Below, piece after piece: positions 49,414-60,600 of a stretch of 64,000 nt of DNA. The notes under the pieces were generated by a model that was given only the letters and a program-made list of their open reading frames with translations, searched no databases and had not been told where the DNA came from. Every line of letters starts with the position of its first letter. Positions within the stretch are counted from its first letter, which is position 1. This DNA comes from Mucilaginibacter segetis (GTDB lineage: Bacteria > Bacteroidota > Bacteroidia > Sphingobacteriales > Sphingobacteriaceae), in assembly GCF_016522075.1 (NCBI RefSeq), contig NZ_JAEHFW010000001.1, positions 992,001 to 1,056,000 on the forward strand. The letters are read 5' to 3'. The translations under genes and the position numbers were made by a program.

Positions 49414-51726
49414 ATGAAAATATTTAAAAAAAATAAAGTGGTGGTTTTTGCTGCTGCAGCTTTAATGGCACTGCCTTTAAGCAAGGCGTTTGCACAAAAA
49501 GTAACGCCGGCCGATGCCAAAATGGATGCCTTTGTATCCGGGTTGATGAAAAAAATGACCGTCGACGAAAAGATAGGTCAGCTAAATCTGGTAACCGTTG
49601 GCCGTGCAACCACCGGCGCGGTGGTAAACTCTAATGTAGAGGCAGGTATTAAAAATGGTAACATAGGCGGCGTATTTGGTGTTTGGGGTACCGAGTATGT
49701 TCAAAAGATACAGGATCTGGCGGTAAAAAATTCGCGCCTGCATATACCTTTAATATTCGGGCTCGATGTTATACACGGGCATCGCACCATATTTCCTATC
49801 CCTTTAGGCATGTCGGCCACATGGGACATGGGTCTAATTCAGGAATCAGCGCAAATTGCGGCTAAGGAAGCTACCGCCGAAGGTTTGAACTGGGTGTTTT
49901 CGCCGATGGTTGATATCGCGCGCGATCCGCGTTGGGGTCGCATCTCCGAGGGTTCGGGTGAAGACCCATGGTATGGAGGGCAGGTTGCCGCGGCTATGGT
50001 AAAAGGTTATCAGGGCAGCAGCATGACCAACGCCGACGCGGTAATGGCCTGTGTAAAACACTTTGCCCTATATGGTGGCGCCGAAGCAGGCCGCGAGTAC
50101 AATACGGTAGATATGAGCCGTATAAAAATGTATCAGGATTACCTGCCGCCTTACAAAGCGGCAGTAGATGCCGGCGCGGGCAGTTTCATGAGTTCGTTTA
50201 ACACGGTTGATGGCATCCCGGCAACAGGCAACAAATGGTTACTGACCGATCTGCTGCGTAAGCAATGGGGCTTTAAAGGCTTTGTAGTATCAGACTATAC
50301 GGCGGTTAATGAAATGAGTAACCACGGGCTGGGCGATCTGCAAACGGTATCGGCCCTGGCATTAAAAGCCGGTTTGGATATGGATATGGTAGGCGAGGGT
50401 TTTTTAAAAACACTTAAAAAATCGCTTAAAGAGGGAAAAGTTACCCAGGCCGAAATAGATATAGCTTGCCGCCGTGTACTGGAAGCTAAGTATAAACTGG
50501 GTTTGTTTAATAATCCGTACAAATCCATTGATCCGGAACGCGAGAAAACCGATGTGATGACACCTGCTAACTTACAGGCATCACGTAAAATAGCCGAACA
50601 CTCCTTTGTGTTGTTAAAAAACGCAAACCAGGTATTGCCCCTGAAAAAATCGGGTACAAAAATAGCGGTAGTTGGTCCGTTAGCTGATGATAAACGCGAT
50701 ATGCTGGGCACATGGGTGGTAGCAGGCGAATGGGAAAAATCAGTAAGCGTGCTGGAAGGGATACACCATATAGTAGGTAACAATGGTACCGTTACTTATG
50801 CTAAGGGTTCAAATATTACCGAAGATACCATGTTCATGAACAGGCTGAACTATTTTGGCCAGCAAATGGTATCAATTGATAAGCGTTCATCTGATGATAT
50901 GCTTAACGAAGCTGTTAAAAATGCAAAAGATGCCGATGTAGTAGTAGCTGTGGTAGGCGAGTCGCAAAGCATGTCGGGCGAGTCCTCAAGCCGTTCCGAT
51001 ATCAGCATACCCGAAAGTCAGGAACGAATGCTGAAAGCATTGGCAAAAACCGGTAAGCCTTTAGTTATCGTATTATTCAACGGAAGGCCGCTTACCCTAA
51101 CCTGGGAGGATGAGCATGCCGACGCTATATTAGATGTATGGGCACCGGGCACAGAGGCGGGCAACGCCGTTGCCGAGGTGTTGTTTGGCAATTATAACCC
51201 GGCCGGTAAACTTACCGCCACCTTTCCGCGCAGCGTAGGGCAGATACCTATATATTATAATCACAAAAATACAGGCAGGCCATACAGCGGCGGGCCAACC
51301 AAATTCAAATCCAATTATCTGGATATTTCTAATGATCCGCTTTATCCGTTTGGTTACGGGCTTAGCTACACTACATTTAGCTATAGCGATGTTAAGCTGA
51401 ACAAAACTAACTTAAAAGGTAACGAAACATTAACCGCAACCGTTACCGTTACCAATACAGGCAAGTACGAAGGCGAAGAAGTGGTACAGTTATATGTAAG
51501 CGATCCGGTTGCGAGTATAAGCCGATCAGTACAGGAGTTGAAAAACTTTAAAAAAATAAATTTAAAGCCCGGCGAAAAGCAGGATGTTACCTTTAATATA
51601 ACTCCCGCAGATCTGAAATTTTATAACAGCCGTTTACAATATGATTGGGAACCCGGCGAATTTATAATCCGTGTAGGCACAAGTTCGGTAGATACACATA
51701 TGGCAAAAGTTAACTGGTCAAAATAA
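49414..51726 (+). CDS. bglX: Periplasmic beta-glucosidase, GH3 (BglX-like)
   Basis: A 770-residue glycoside hydrolase family 3 enzyme with a signal peptide (about 1-27, ending KAFA). Domains: N-terminal TIM barrel (about 35-370) with the KHFALYGGAEAGREYN substrate loop and nucleophile Asp294 in GFVVSDYTAV; alpha/beta sandwich (about 395-620) with VGESQSMSGESSSRSD; and C-terminal fibronectin-like domain (about 665-765) starting NPLYPFGYGLSYTTF-like. It cleaves terminal beta-linked glucose from oligosaccharides in the periplasm. Length is standard. Divergent regulator upstream, susCD downstream. Confidence 0.95.
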   Translation: MKIFKKNKVVVFAAAALMALPLSKAFAQKVTPADAKMDAFVSGLMKKMTVDEKIGQLNLVTVGRATTGAVVNSNVEAGIKNGNIGGVFGVWGTEYVQKIQDLAVKNSRLHIPLIFGLDVIHGHRTIFPIPLGMSATWDMGLIQESAQIAAKEATAEGLNWVFSPMVDIARDPRWGRISEGSGEDPWYGGQVAAAMVKGYQGSSMTNADAVMACVKHFALYGGAEAGREYNTVDMSRIKMYQDYLPPYKAAVDAGAGSFMSSFNTVDGIPATGNKWLLTDLLRKQWGFKGFVVSDYTAVNEMSNHGLGDLQTVSALALKAGLDMDMVGEGFLKTLKKSLKEGKVTQAEIDIACRRVLEAKYKLGLFNNPYKSIDPEREKTDVMTPANLQASRKIAEHSFVLLKNANQVLPLKKSGTKIAVVGPLADDKRDMLGTWVVAGEWEKSVSVLEGIHHIVGNNGTVTYAKGSNITEDTMFMNRLNYFGQQMVSIDKRSSDDMLNEAVKNAKDADVVVAVVGESQSMSGESSSRSDISIPESQERMLKALAKTGKPLVIVLFNGRPLTLTWEDEHADAILDVWAPGTEAGNAVAEVLFGNYNPAGKLTATFPRSVGQIPIYYNHKNTGRPYSGGPTKFKSNYLDISNDPLYPFGYGLSYTTFSYSDVKLNKTNLKGNETLTATVTVTNTGKYEGEEVVQLYVSDPVASISRSVQELKNFKKINLKPGEKQDVTFNITPADLKFYNSRLQYDWEPGEFIIRVGTSSVDTHMAKVNWSK

Positions 51727-51758
51727 TTTAAGCAGTAGCGGTAAACGCTTAAATTATT
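51722..51758 (+). terminator. Hairpin at the end of bglX
   Basis: Perfect 12-base stem AATAATTTAAGC / GCTTAAATTATT with a 13-base loop, starting within the stop region of bglX. AT-rich with no long T-run. It probably acts together with the next hairpin to end or protect the bglX transcript. Confidence 0.6.
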
Positions 51759-51774
51759 TATATAAAATATACAT

Positions 51775-51815
51775 AATAATATGCCTTGGTAAACTATCAG
51801 GGCATATTATTTTTA
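51775..51815 (+). terminator. Second hairpin after bglX, with T-rich tail
   Basis: Stem AATAATATGCC / GGCATATTATT (11 bases) with a 15-base loop, followed by TTTTA. Tandem to the hairpin at 51722. The more terminator-like of the two. Confidence 0.6.
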
Positions 51816-52525
51816 TAAAAACTTTAATTGATAACACAGGGTAATTGCCGGGTACACTAAATTGATTTTTTGATGCATTGTACAATTAAGAAATGTTTTA
51901 TTAACAATTAATTAACGTTATTGTCTTTTTGCGACCTGTTTTAGTTGCAAAAATGTTCCCTGTTTTTAAAAAAAAATCACACTTCAACTCAATTTTGCAC
52001 CTCCATAAAATAAAAACCCATTTTTTTATACAAAAAAAGGGTATATAACAACTTTTTTACATTGTGATTTTTATATAAAAGATATCTTATTATTAACATG
52101 TATTTAATAAAGCATTAATAAATTATAAAAATATAGGTATAAAAAGGTTATTAAATAAATAATTCATAATTCTGTAATCTGTTCTTGTGTAACCTATACA
52201 CTCTATTTATATTAGAGCATTACCAATTATAAACTTTTCTATTGAAGGAAAGTGAACAAATTTTAAAAGGAAAACTGATAGCGTTATAATGTTATCGGTA
52301 TGTGCAGGCAGGAAGATTTTTTTAATTTAAAGTAGCTGTATGATAAAACTTTTACAATTTTCTCTTTTTACACACTACACATTTAATGCCAATTTTTCGG
52401 TATTGTTAACAAACATTTATTTGAGGAATGCTTTCTCACCGGCATCCGCTTATAAAACAATTTCTTTATAAACCATTAAACCAAGATCTTAAATCAAATA
52501 TATTAATCAACTAAATCTCAATCTC
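51816..52525. other. Long AT-rich leader region upstream of susC
   Basis: About 710 bases without a credible frame, among the most AT-rich in the window, with many A and T runs. A perfect palindrome TTGTTAACAA lies at 52403-52412, followed at once by CATTTATTTGAGG, a possible -7-like element about 110 bases before the susC start. The rest may hold a second promoter, regulator sites or a small RNA. No sigma/anti-sigma genes are next to it, so control is likely by a regulator encoded elsewhere. Confidence 0.4.
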
Positions 52526-55500
52526 ATGTTTAAAAGTTTACTCCTTAAAGGAAGAACATTGTGCCTGCTGCTATGCTGCATGGTGTCTTCATTGGTAGTT
52601 ACAGCCCAAACAAAGCACACCGGTAAGGTAATAGGCAGCGATGACAAGCTCCCTGTTGTTGGTGCTACTGTGCTTGTAAAAGGTACTACCACAGGTACAC
52701 AAACAGACGTTAACGGACAGTTCAGCCTGAACGTAAGTCCCGGTGACGTTTTAGTGGTATCCTATCTGGGCTATACCTCCCAGGAAATTACCGTGGGTAC
52801 AAGTAATGTTATTAACGTTACTTTACAGGCCGGTAATAACACCCTCGATGAAGTGGTGGTAACGGGCTATACCAGCCAGCGTAAAAAGGATATCTCCGGC
52901 GCGGTTGCAACGGTAGATGTAGCATCGGCAATTAAACTGCCTGCAAGTAGCTCTGACCAGTTACTACAGGGCCAGGCTTCGGGTGTTACTGTTGTTACAC
53001 AAGGTTCGCCGGGTGCGGGTGCGCAAGTTCAAGTACGTGGTATTGCCAACTTTGGCAACTCCAGCCCGTTAATTGTAATTGATGGAGTACAGGGTGGTAA
53101 TTTGTCAAACCTTAACCCTAACGACATTGAATCTATAAGTGTACTGAAGGATGCCGGCTCCGCGGCCATTTATGGTATAAGCGGTGGTAACGGTGTTGTT
53201 GTGGTTACAACAAAAAAAGGTAAGGCTGGTAAAACAACCTTTACTTATGATATGTACTATGGCACGCAAAGGCCTTTAGGCGGCAATCCGTTTAATACAC
53301 TTAATGCCCGGGATTACGAAGCACTGGTTAAGCAGGTTGATCCGGGTAACGCTTTATTAATTAACGGCGAGTTTCAGGATTATGGTTTCCAATCAGCATC
53401 TGTTAAGGGTGTTGGCCCGGCTACTGACCCACGAGCAAATCCGGCTAATTATAAATTTGATGAATTTAACCCGGCTAATGATTATCTGATCCAAAAATTC
53501 GATAATGAAAATGGTACCGACTGGTTTCACGAGGTGTTTAAACCGGCTCCATTGCAATCACACACCATATCAGCAAGTGGCGCTAATGACAAAAATACCT
53601 ATTACGCTTCTTTCGGATATCTTAATCAGCAAGGTACTTTAATTGAAACCTATTTTAAAAGGGTTCAGGCGCGTATAAACACTACGTTTAGCATTAACGA
53701 TCATTTCCGTGTAGGTGAAAATGCTAATTTATTTTACACCCTTTCCCCTAACGGCCAGGGCAGTATCCCAAGCGGTAACCAAAATGAAGGTAACTCTATA
53801 TCAGAGATCTATCGTATTGAACCACAAATACCTGTTTATGATATAGCCGGTAATTACGGCGGTACCTATGCAGGTCCTACTCAGTTAGGTAACGCGGTAA
53901 ACCCGGTTGCTACCCAGGAAAGACAAAAATATAATATGCATAAAAACTGGACTATTGAAGGTACCGTTTTTGCAGAAGCAGATTTCCTGAAACATTTTAC
54001 AGCACGTACAGCCTTTAGCGGTCACATAGAAAATCAGTATAATACTGATATTGGTTACAGACCTTATGATAGCGGTGAAGGCCATGGAGGTAACAACTCA
54101 TTTACTGAATACTCACGATATCAAAATTATTATAACTGGAGTAACACAATAAATTACAATCAGATTTTTGGTAAGCATAATGTGAAATTCCTGGCTGGTT
54201 TTGAGCAGAAACAATATGGTAGCCGCGAGTTAGGTTCTACTGTGGTAAATCTTCCATCACTTGATCCGGCTTTCGTTACAATAAGCGGTGGTACTGCAAC
54301 GTCTGCTCCTTACAGCACCAATTTTCAACCAACTGCATCTTTATCATACTTTGGCCGTTTAGATTATATTTATGATGATAGATATATTTTATCTGCCACA
54401 GTACGCCGTGATGGTTCATCCGTATTTGCAACAGGCAGAAACTATGGTACCTTCCCATCGGTATCTTTAGCCTGGCGTATATCTCAGGAAGAATTCCTGA
54501 AAGGTGTTAGCTGGCTTAATGATCTAAAACTACGTGGTAGTTATGGTACTTTGGGTTATCAGGGTAACGTAGGTGGTGCAAATGCATTTACATTATTTGG
54601 TTTAGATAAAGGATCATCTTTTTATGCGATTGATGGTTCATCAAACAATACCACTCAGGGCTTCTTTAACAGTTCAATAGGTAACGGTAAAACCCATTGG
54701 GAAACAGACAAAATATTGAATATAGGTTTTGATATAACTTTATTTAATAAATTAGATGTTACCGCTGAATACTACAAAAAAACCTCAGCAAATTTATTAT
54801 ACACACCAAGTTTACCTGCAACTGTAGGTGGTGCAAGCCCACCGGCTGTTAACGTAGGCGAAGTGCAAAACAAGGGTGTTGATATTTCAGTTAGCTATCG
54901 CGATAGAATCAGTAATGATCTGTCATTCAACCTTGGCTTAAACGTTACTACTTACAAAAACGAAATTACCAAAGCGCCATATAGCTTTACCCAGGTGGGT
55001 AGTCGTATAGGTGATATCATTAAACAAACAGTAGGGCACCCTATAGGTTCTTTCTACGGGTATGATGTTATTGGTTATTTTAAAGATGCGGCTGATGTTG
55101 CTGTCTCTCCAACCCAGGCTGACGCAGCTCCGGGTAGGTTTAAGTATAAAGACCTTGATGGCGATGGTGTTATTACCGATGCTGACCGTGATTATTTTGG
55201 TAAAGGCAGCCCTGACTTCACTTATGGCTTAAACGTAGGCCTTAACTTTAAAAAGTTTGATTTCAGTATGATATTCTACGGATCACAAGGTAACGATAAC
55301 TTTAACTACGTTAAATACTGGACCAATTTCTACAGTTCATTAACCGGTAATAAAGGGAATGATCTGTTAAAGAATTCATGGTCACCAACTAATCTTAACC
55401 CTGCTACACCAATTGCCGAAGCATCAAGTAATTTTAGCACAAGCGGTGTAGTAAATTCCTATTATCTTGAAAATGGCTCGTTCCTTAAATGTAGATCAGC

Positions 55501-55717
55501 TCAGTTAGGCTATACATTTGGTGCTGACCAATTAAAGGCAATCGGAGTTAGCGGATTAAACGTATATATACAAGCAACCAATTTATTTACTATCACTAAG
55601 TACACTGGCTTAGATCCTGAATTGCAGGCGGTAACTGGTAACAGTACCGGTGTTGATTTTGGTAACTATCCAAGTAATGAGCGTAAATTTCTTGTAGGCG
55701 CACGTTTATCATTTTAA
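52526..55717 (+). CDS. SusC/RagA family TonB-dependent outer-membrane transporter
   Basis: A 1063-residue transporter. Signal peptide (about 1-27), carboxypeptidase-D-like domain (about 30-105; GKVIGSDDKLPVVGATVLVK), TonB-box-like EVVVTGY (109-115), plug domain (about 120-225; QVQVRGIANFGNSSPLIVID and DIESISVLKDAGSAAIYGIS then GGNGVVVVTTKKG) and a 22-strand barrel ending FLVGARLSF. It imports a large ligand, probably an oligosaccharide, using TonB energy. It lacks the N-terminal STN signalling domain, so it is not directly tied to an anti-sigma factor. Forms a pair with the SusD gene 25 bases downstream. Confidence 0.96.
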   Translation: MFKSLLLKGRTLCLLLCCMVSSLVVTAQTKHTGKVIGSDDKLPVVGATVLVKGTTTGTQTDVNGQFSLNVSPGDVLVVSYLGYTSQEITVGTSNVINVTLQAGNNTLDEVVVTGYTSQRKKDISGAVATVDVASAIKLPASSSDQLLQGQASGVTVVTQGSPGAGAQVQVRGIANFGNSSPLIVIDGVQGGNLSNLNPNDIESISVLKDAGSAAIYGISGGNGVVVVTTKKGKAGKTTFTYDMYYGTQRPLGGNPFNTLNARDYEALVKQVDPGNALLINGEFQDYGFQSASVKGVGPATDPRANPANYKFDEFNPANDYLIQKFDNENGTDWFHEVFKPAPLQSHTISASGANDKNTYYASFGYLNQQGTLIETYFKRVQARINTTFSINDHFRVGENANLFYTLSPNGQGSIPSGNQNEGNSISEIYRIEPQIPVYDIAGNYGGTYAGPTQLGNAVNPVATQERQKYNMHKNWTIEGTVFAEADFLKHFTARTAFSGHIENQYNTDIGYRPYDSGEGHGGNNSFTEYSRYQNYYNWSNTINYNQIFGKHNVKFLAGFEQKQYGSRELGSTVVNLPSLDPAFVTISGGTATSAPYSTNFQPTASLSYFGRLDYIYDDRYILSATVRRDGSSVFATGRNYGTFPSVSLAWRISQEEFLKGVSWLNDLKLRGSYGTLGYQGNVGGANAFTLFGLDKGSSFYAIDGSSNNTTQGFFNSSIGNGKTHWETDKILNIGFDITLFNKLDVTAEYYKKTSANLLYTPSLPATVGGASPPAVNVGEVQNKGVDISVSYRDRISNDLSFNLGLNVTTYKNEITKAPYSFTQVGSRIGDIIKQTVGHPIGSFYGYDVIGYFKDAADVAVSPTQADAAPGRFKYKDLDGDGVITDADRDYFGKGSPDFTYGLNVGLNFKKFDFSMIFYGSQGNDNFNYVKYWTNFYSSLTGNKGNDLLKNSWSPTNLNPATPIAEASSNFSTSGVVNSYYLENGSFLKCRSAQLGYTFGADQLKAIGVSGLNVYIQATNLFTITKYTGLDPELQAVTGNSTGVDFGNYPSNERKFLVGARLSF

Positions 55718-55742
55718 TTAACGGACAGTAAAAAAAATAGTT

Positions 55743-57560
55743 ATGAAAAAATTAAGTTATAAATTGATTATTCTGGGTTCCGTTGCTACCCTTGCCTTCT
55801 CAATGTCGTGCAAGAAGTTTCTGGAGAAAACACCCACAGGGAGTCTTAACACCGTGGTGTTGGCTAATAAGGCCGGGGTTGACGGCTTGCTAATAGGCGC
55901 TTATGCCCTTGTTGATGGTAACTACAATGGACAATTGGGTGATCCATGGACATCAGGTACTGATAACTGGATATACGGGAGTGTTGCCGCAGATGATGCC
56001 CATAAGGGATCTACCCCGGGTGACCAACCGGATGCCGCTGCGATAGAAGCAAGAACACCAACAGGCGTTAACGGTTACCTTGATCCGAAATGGCGTGCAA
56101 TGTTCGCCGGTGTACAACGTGCCAATGATGTTCTTCGTGAAATACCGTTGGTTACAGATGGTTCATTAACTGAAGATAATATTGCACAAGCAACAGCCGA
56201 GGCTCGTTTTCTACGTGGATTTTTCCACTTCGAACTGGCTAAGATCTGGAGGAACGTTCCTTACGCTGATGAAACAATTACCTATGATAACGGTAACTAC
56301 ACCATAGGTAACCCAGGCCCTATATGGGACAAAATTGCTGAAGACTTTAAGGCAGCAGCAGCAGTATTACCTGCTACACAACCACAGGTTGGCCGTGCTA
56401 ACAAATGGGCTGCATTAGCTTTTGAAGCAAAAGCATTATTGTTTGATCATAAATATACCGAAGCTAACGAAATCTTAAAAGATGTTATTGCTAACGGCGT
56501 AACCGCCGGCGGCGCTAAATACACTTTAGGCCATTATGCTGATAATTTTAATCCGTCAACCAAAAACGGTCCAGAGGGAGTTTTTGTAGTGCAAACTTCA
56601 ATAAAGGATGGCGCGAACGGATTAAACGGTAATGCAGGTAACGTGTTAAACTTCCCTTCAGGAGGCCCTGCTACTTGCTGCGGATTTTTCCAGCCATCAT
56701 TTAGCTTTGTAAATGCCTTTAAAACTGATGCGGTTACTGGTTTACCATTGGTAGATACTTATAATGATTCCGATCTTAAAAATGATCAGGGTGTTAGCGA
56801 GTCGGCTGCATTTACGCCGACTACAGCAACAGTAGATTCACGTTTAGACTGGTCAGTTGGTCGTAGGGGCATCCCTTACTTAGACTGGGGTAATCATCCG
56901 GGAAAAGCCTGGGCTCGTGACCAGGATGACGGCGGACCGTACAGCCCTATCAAAAATGTTTACTATCAGGCAGCACAAGCTACTACAAGTGATACTTACG
57001 GTGGCTGGGCAGCTAATCAGTCAACATCTAACAGCTATAACGCTATCCGTTTTGCTGATGTAATACTATGGGCTGCTGAATGTGAAGTTGAAGTTGGAAG
57101 CTTAGATCAGGCTCGTATTTATGTAAACATGATTCGTGCTCGTGCAGCTGATGCTACAGGATGGGTACATACCTATATTGATCCTAGCAAACCAACCGGT
57201 GGTTATACCAGTACTCCGGCTGCTAACTATAAAGTAGGTTTATATCCTGCCGGTTCATTTACTGATAAAGCTACTGCTCGTAAATATGTTCAATTTGAGC
57301 GCAGGTTAGAATTAGGTATGGAAGGTCATCGTTTCTTTGACTTACAACGTTGGGATGGTATAACCGGTGGCCCTATGGGTAACGGTTGGATGGCTGCTCA
57401 GATCAATTCATACTTAGATCATGAGAACCATGTACCTAACTTCCCTATATTGCTAATAAAAGGCGCTGTATTTACCGCCGGTAAAAACGAGTTGTTCCCT
57501 ATACCACAGGCACAAATTGATATTACACAAGGAAATATCAAACAAAATCCTGGGTATTAA
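55743..57560 (+). CDS. SusD/RagB family nutrient-binding lipoprotein
   Basis: A 605-residue surface lipoprotein; lipobox FSMSC with Cys23, then KKFLEKTPTGSLN. Helical TPR-like core with ATAEARFLRGFFHFELAKIW (about 148-167, the family hallmark) and a C-terminal RWDG region (FERRLELGMEGHRFFDLQRW), ending LFPIPQAQIDI. It captures the ligand and forms the lid of the SusC transporter. Somewhat longer than average (500-550), with extra loops in the 270-420 region. Followed by a strong terminator, so it is the end of the high-level susCD message. Confidence 0.95.
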   Translation: MKKLSYKLIILGSVATLAFSMSCKKFLEKTPTGSLNTVVLANKAGVDGLLIGAYALVDGNYNGQLGDPWTSGTDNWIYGSVAADDAHKGSTPGDQPDAAAIEARTPTGVNGYLDPKWRAMFAGVQRANDVLREIPLVTDGSLTEDNIAQATAEARFLRGFFHFELAKIWRNVPYADETITYDNGNYTIGNPGPIWDKIAEDFKAAAAVLPATQPQVGRANKWAALAFEAKALLFDHKYTEANEILKDVIANGVTAGGAKYTLGHYADNFNPSTKNGPEGVFVVQTSIKDGANGLNGNAGNVLNFPSGGPATCCGFFQPSFSFVNAFKTDAVTGLPLVDTYNDSDLKNDQGVSESAAFTPTTATVDSRLDWSVGRRGIPYLDWGNHPGKAWARDQDDGGPYSPIKNVYYQAAQATTSDTYGGWAANQSTSNSYNAIRFADVILWAAECEVEVGSLDQARIYVNMIRARAADATGWVHTYIDPSKPTGGYTSTPAANYKVGLYPAGSFTDKATARKYVQFERRLELGMEGHRFFDLQRWDGITGGPMGNGWMAAQINSYLDHENHVPNFPILLIKGAVFTAGKNELFPIPQAQIDITQGNIKQNPGY

Positions 57561-57578
57561 TTATAACAAAGCTTAATT

Positions 57579-57614
57579 AAGAGGAGAAGATACCCATCTT
57601 CTCCTCTTTTTTTT
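57579..57614 (+). terminator. Strong intrinsic terminator after susD
   Basis: Stem AAGAGGAGAAGAT / ATCTTCTCCTCTT (13 bases) with a 4-base loop and a run of eight T. It sits between susD and the VCBS gene 27 bases further on, all on one strand, so it may act as an attenuator that lowers expression of the three downstream genes relative to susCD. Confidence 0.9.
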
Positions 57615-57640
57615 ATACTATATTCGTGTTTGTGTTGGTT

Positions 57641-60600
57641 ATGAAGTCCCCCAGATATCTATTGCTTATTTTTTTACCGCTGTTTTTATTCTCCTGCAAA
57701 AGAGATACACTTTTCGAAAAAATTTCGTCGTCCCACTCTGGCATAAAATTCAATAATGAAATTGTGGAGAACGACTCCATTAATCCGCTCGATGTATTGA
57801 ATATCTACAATGGTGGTGGTGTAGGTATCGGCGATTTTAATAACGACGGCTTACAAGATATTTACTTTACCGGTAACACGGTAAAAAACCGCCTTTATAT
57901 AAACAAAGGCGATATGAAATTTGAAGACGTAACCGACAAAGCCGGTGTTGGCGGCCTTGGCGGTTGGGGCAGGGGCGTAGCCGTTGTAGATATTAACAAC
58001 GATGGACTGCCCGATATTTATGTATGTAACACCCTTTTAAAGGATAGTGTAAAGCGGCTTAACCTACTTTATATAAACACCGGGGTTGATAAGGATGGAG
58101 TACCCCATTTTAAAGAAGAGGGGAAAGCGTATGGGTTAAATATAAATGTGTATTCAACCATGGCATCCTTCTTTGATTATGATAACGATGGCGACCTGGA
58201 TATGTATCTTACAGTTAACCAGGTGGAATCAAATGATAATACCAGCTCTTTCAGGCCCATAATTAAGGACGGATCCGCCAAAAGTACAGGCAGGCTTTAT
58301 CGTAATGATTATGATCCGGTTTTAAAGCACGGCGTTTATAAGGATGTTTCAAAACAGGCAGGAATACTGATTGAGGGTTATGGGCATGCTACAAGTATAG
58401 CCGACATCAACCGCGATGGCTGGAAGGATATTTATGTTACTAACGATTTTTTACCCGATAACATCCTGTACATAAATAACCACGACGGTACCTTTACCGA
58501 TCGTACAAAGGAGTATTTTAAACACACGGCTACTAGCGCTATGGGGCAGGATATTCAGGATATTAATAATGATGGCCTTGCTGATGTTTTTGAGCTGGAT
58601 ATGGATCCGGAGGACAACTATCGGAAAAAGATGTTTATGCCCGCTACATCTGTTCAGCTCTATCAAAACTTTGATTATTACGGACATCAGTATCAGTATA
58701 ACCACAACGCCTTACAACTTAACCGGGGTACACGCCTGGGACAAAACGATTCCATTGGCGCCCCTGTATTCAGTGAAGTTTCCTTTTTTAGCGGTGTGGC
58801 AGAAACCGACTGGAGCTGGACACCCCTGATCACCGATTTCGATAACGACGGTTTTCGGGATATCATCATTACAAATGGTTACCCCCGTGACGTTACCGAT
58901 CATGATTTTATAAATTTCAGAAATGAATCATTCGCGGTAGCTACTAAAAAGCAGGTGCTTGATCAAATACCCGTTGTGAAAATTTCAAACTATGCCTATC
59001 GCAATAATGGTAAATTACAGTTTGAGGATGTGACAAAAAATTGGGGACTAAGTGTGCCATCTTTCTCTAATGGTGCAGCTTATGCCGACTTTGATAACGA
59101 CGGCGCTATGGATGTAGTGATCAACAATATTGATGACGAGGCTATGGTGTATCGTAATACATCACGAGATAAGGATAAAAACAACAACCATTACCTGCAT
59201 ATTAAATTTAGGGGTGCCGCGCAAAATATAAACGGAATAGGCGCCTTTGCAGATATTTATTACAACCATGGTAAGCACCAGATGTATGAAAATACACCAT
59301 ATCGCGGGTATATCTCCACCATACAAAACATGGCTCATTTTGGCCTTGGCAGTGTTAATAAGGTTGATTCTGTAGTAATAGAATGGCAAAATGGTAAAAA
59401 GCAAACCATTAAAAATATTAAGGCCGATACGGTTTTAACCGTCAATATAGCTGATGCAAAAGTTAATTATAGTTTAAATAGATCCGCAATAAATACCCGG
59501 TCATTATTCACCGAAGTTACCCGCTCGGCAGGAATAGATTACATTCATCAGTCCGAAGATTTTATTGATTTTAACGTACAAAAATTACTGCCGCATAAAT
59601 TGTCAGAATATACGCCGGCTATTGCCGTCGGCGATGTGGATGGTAATGGTTTTGATGATATGGTAGTGGGCGGCACAGCTAAATATCCGGCACAGCTATT
59701 TTTACAGCAGGCAAACGGCAAGTTCATACAAAAGCCTTTAACTGCTGAAACTGGCGATCAGCCGGTTAAATTTAAAGATGAAGGCCTGTTATTATTTGAT
59801 GCCGATGGAGATGGCGACCTTGACCTGTACGTGGCCAGTGGCGGCTATGAGCAGGAGCCCGGATCAAAGGCCTATCAGGACAGGTTTTACGTTAACGATG
59901 GAAAAGGAGACTTTAAACTACAGCCAGATGCCCTGCCAGCCAACTTCACCAGCAAGTTATGTGTAAAGGCGGTTGATTATAACAAGGACGGCGCCCTTGA
60001 TCTGTTTGTATCAGGCAGGGTGGAGCCCTGGAGCTATCCAAAACCCGTATCGAGCTTTATACTTCGTAATGATAGTAAAAACGGTAAAATTAAATTTACC
60101 GATGTAACGCCGCAGGCTGCGAAAGGGCTTGAAAATATAGGTTTGGTTTGCGATGCCACCTTCTCAGATTACAATAACGATGGCTGGCCGGATCTGATCC
60201 TGACAGGGGAGTGGATGCCGGTTACCGTATTAAAAAATGAGCATGGTACATTTAAGAATGTAACATCCAACACAGGTATTCAAAATAATTTGGGTATGTG
60301 GAACACCATCGCCGGCGGCGATTTTGACCACGACGGGGATATCGACTACATTGTAGGCAATACCGGGCTTAACACTTTTTATAAGGCGAGCGATAAATAC
60401 CCGGTATACATAACCGCTAAGGATTTTGATAATAACGGAAGCTATGATGCTTTCCCTTCCTTATTTTTAAAGGATAGGGAGGGGCAAATGCAGGAGTTTC
60501 CGGCCTATACACGTGATGATATTGTTAAGCAGATGATAAGTATGCGGGTACATTTCCAAAATTATAAATCCTTCGCGGTGGCTACTATGGATTCGGTAAT

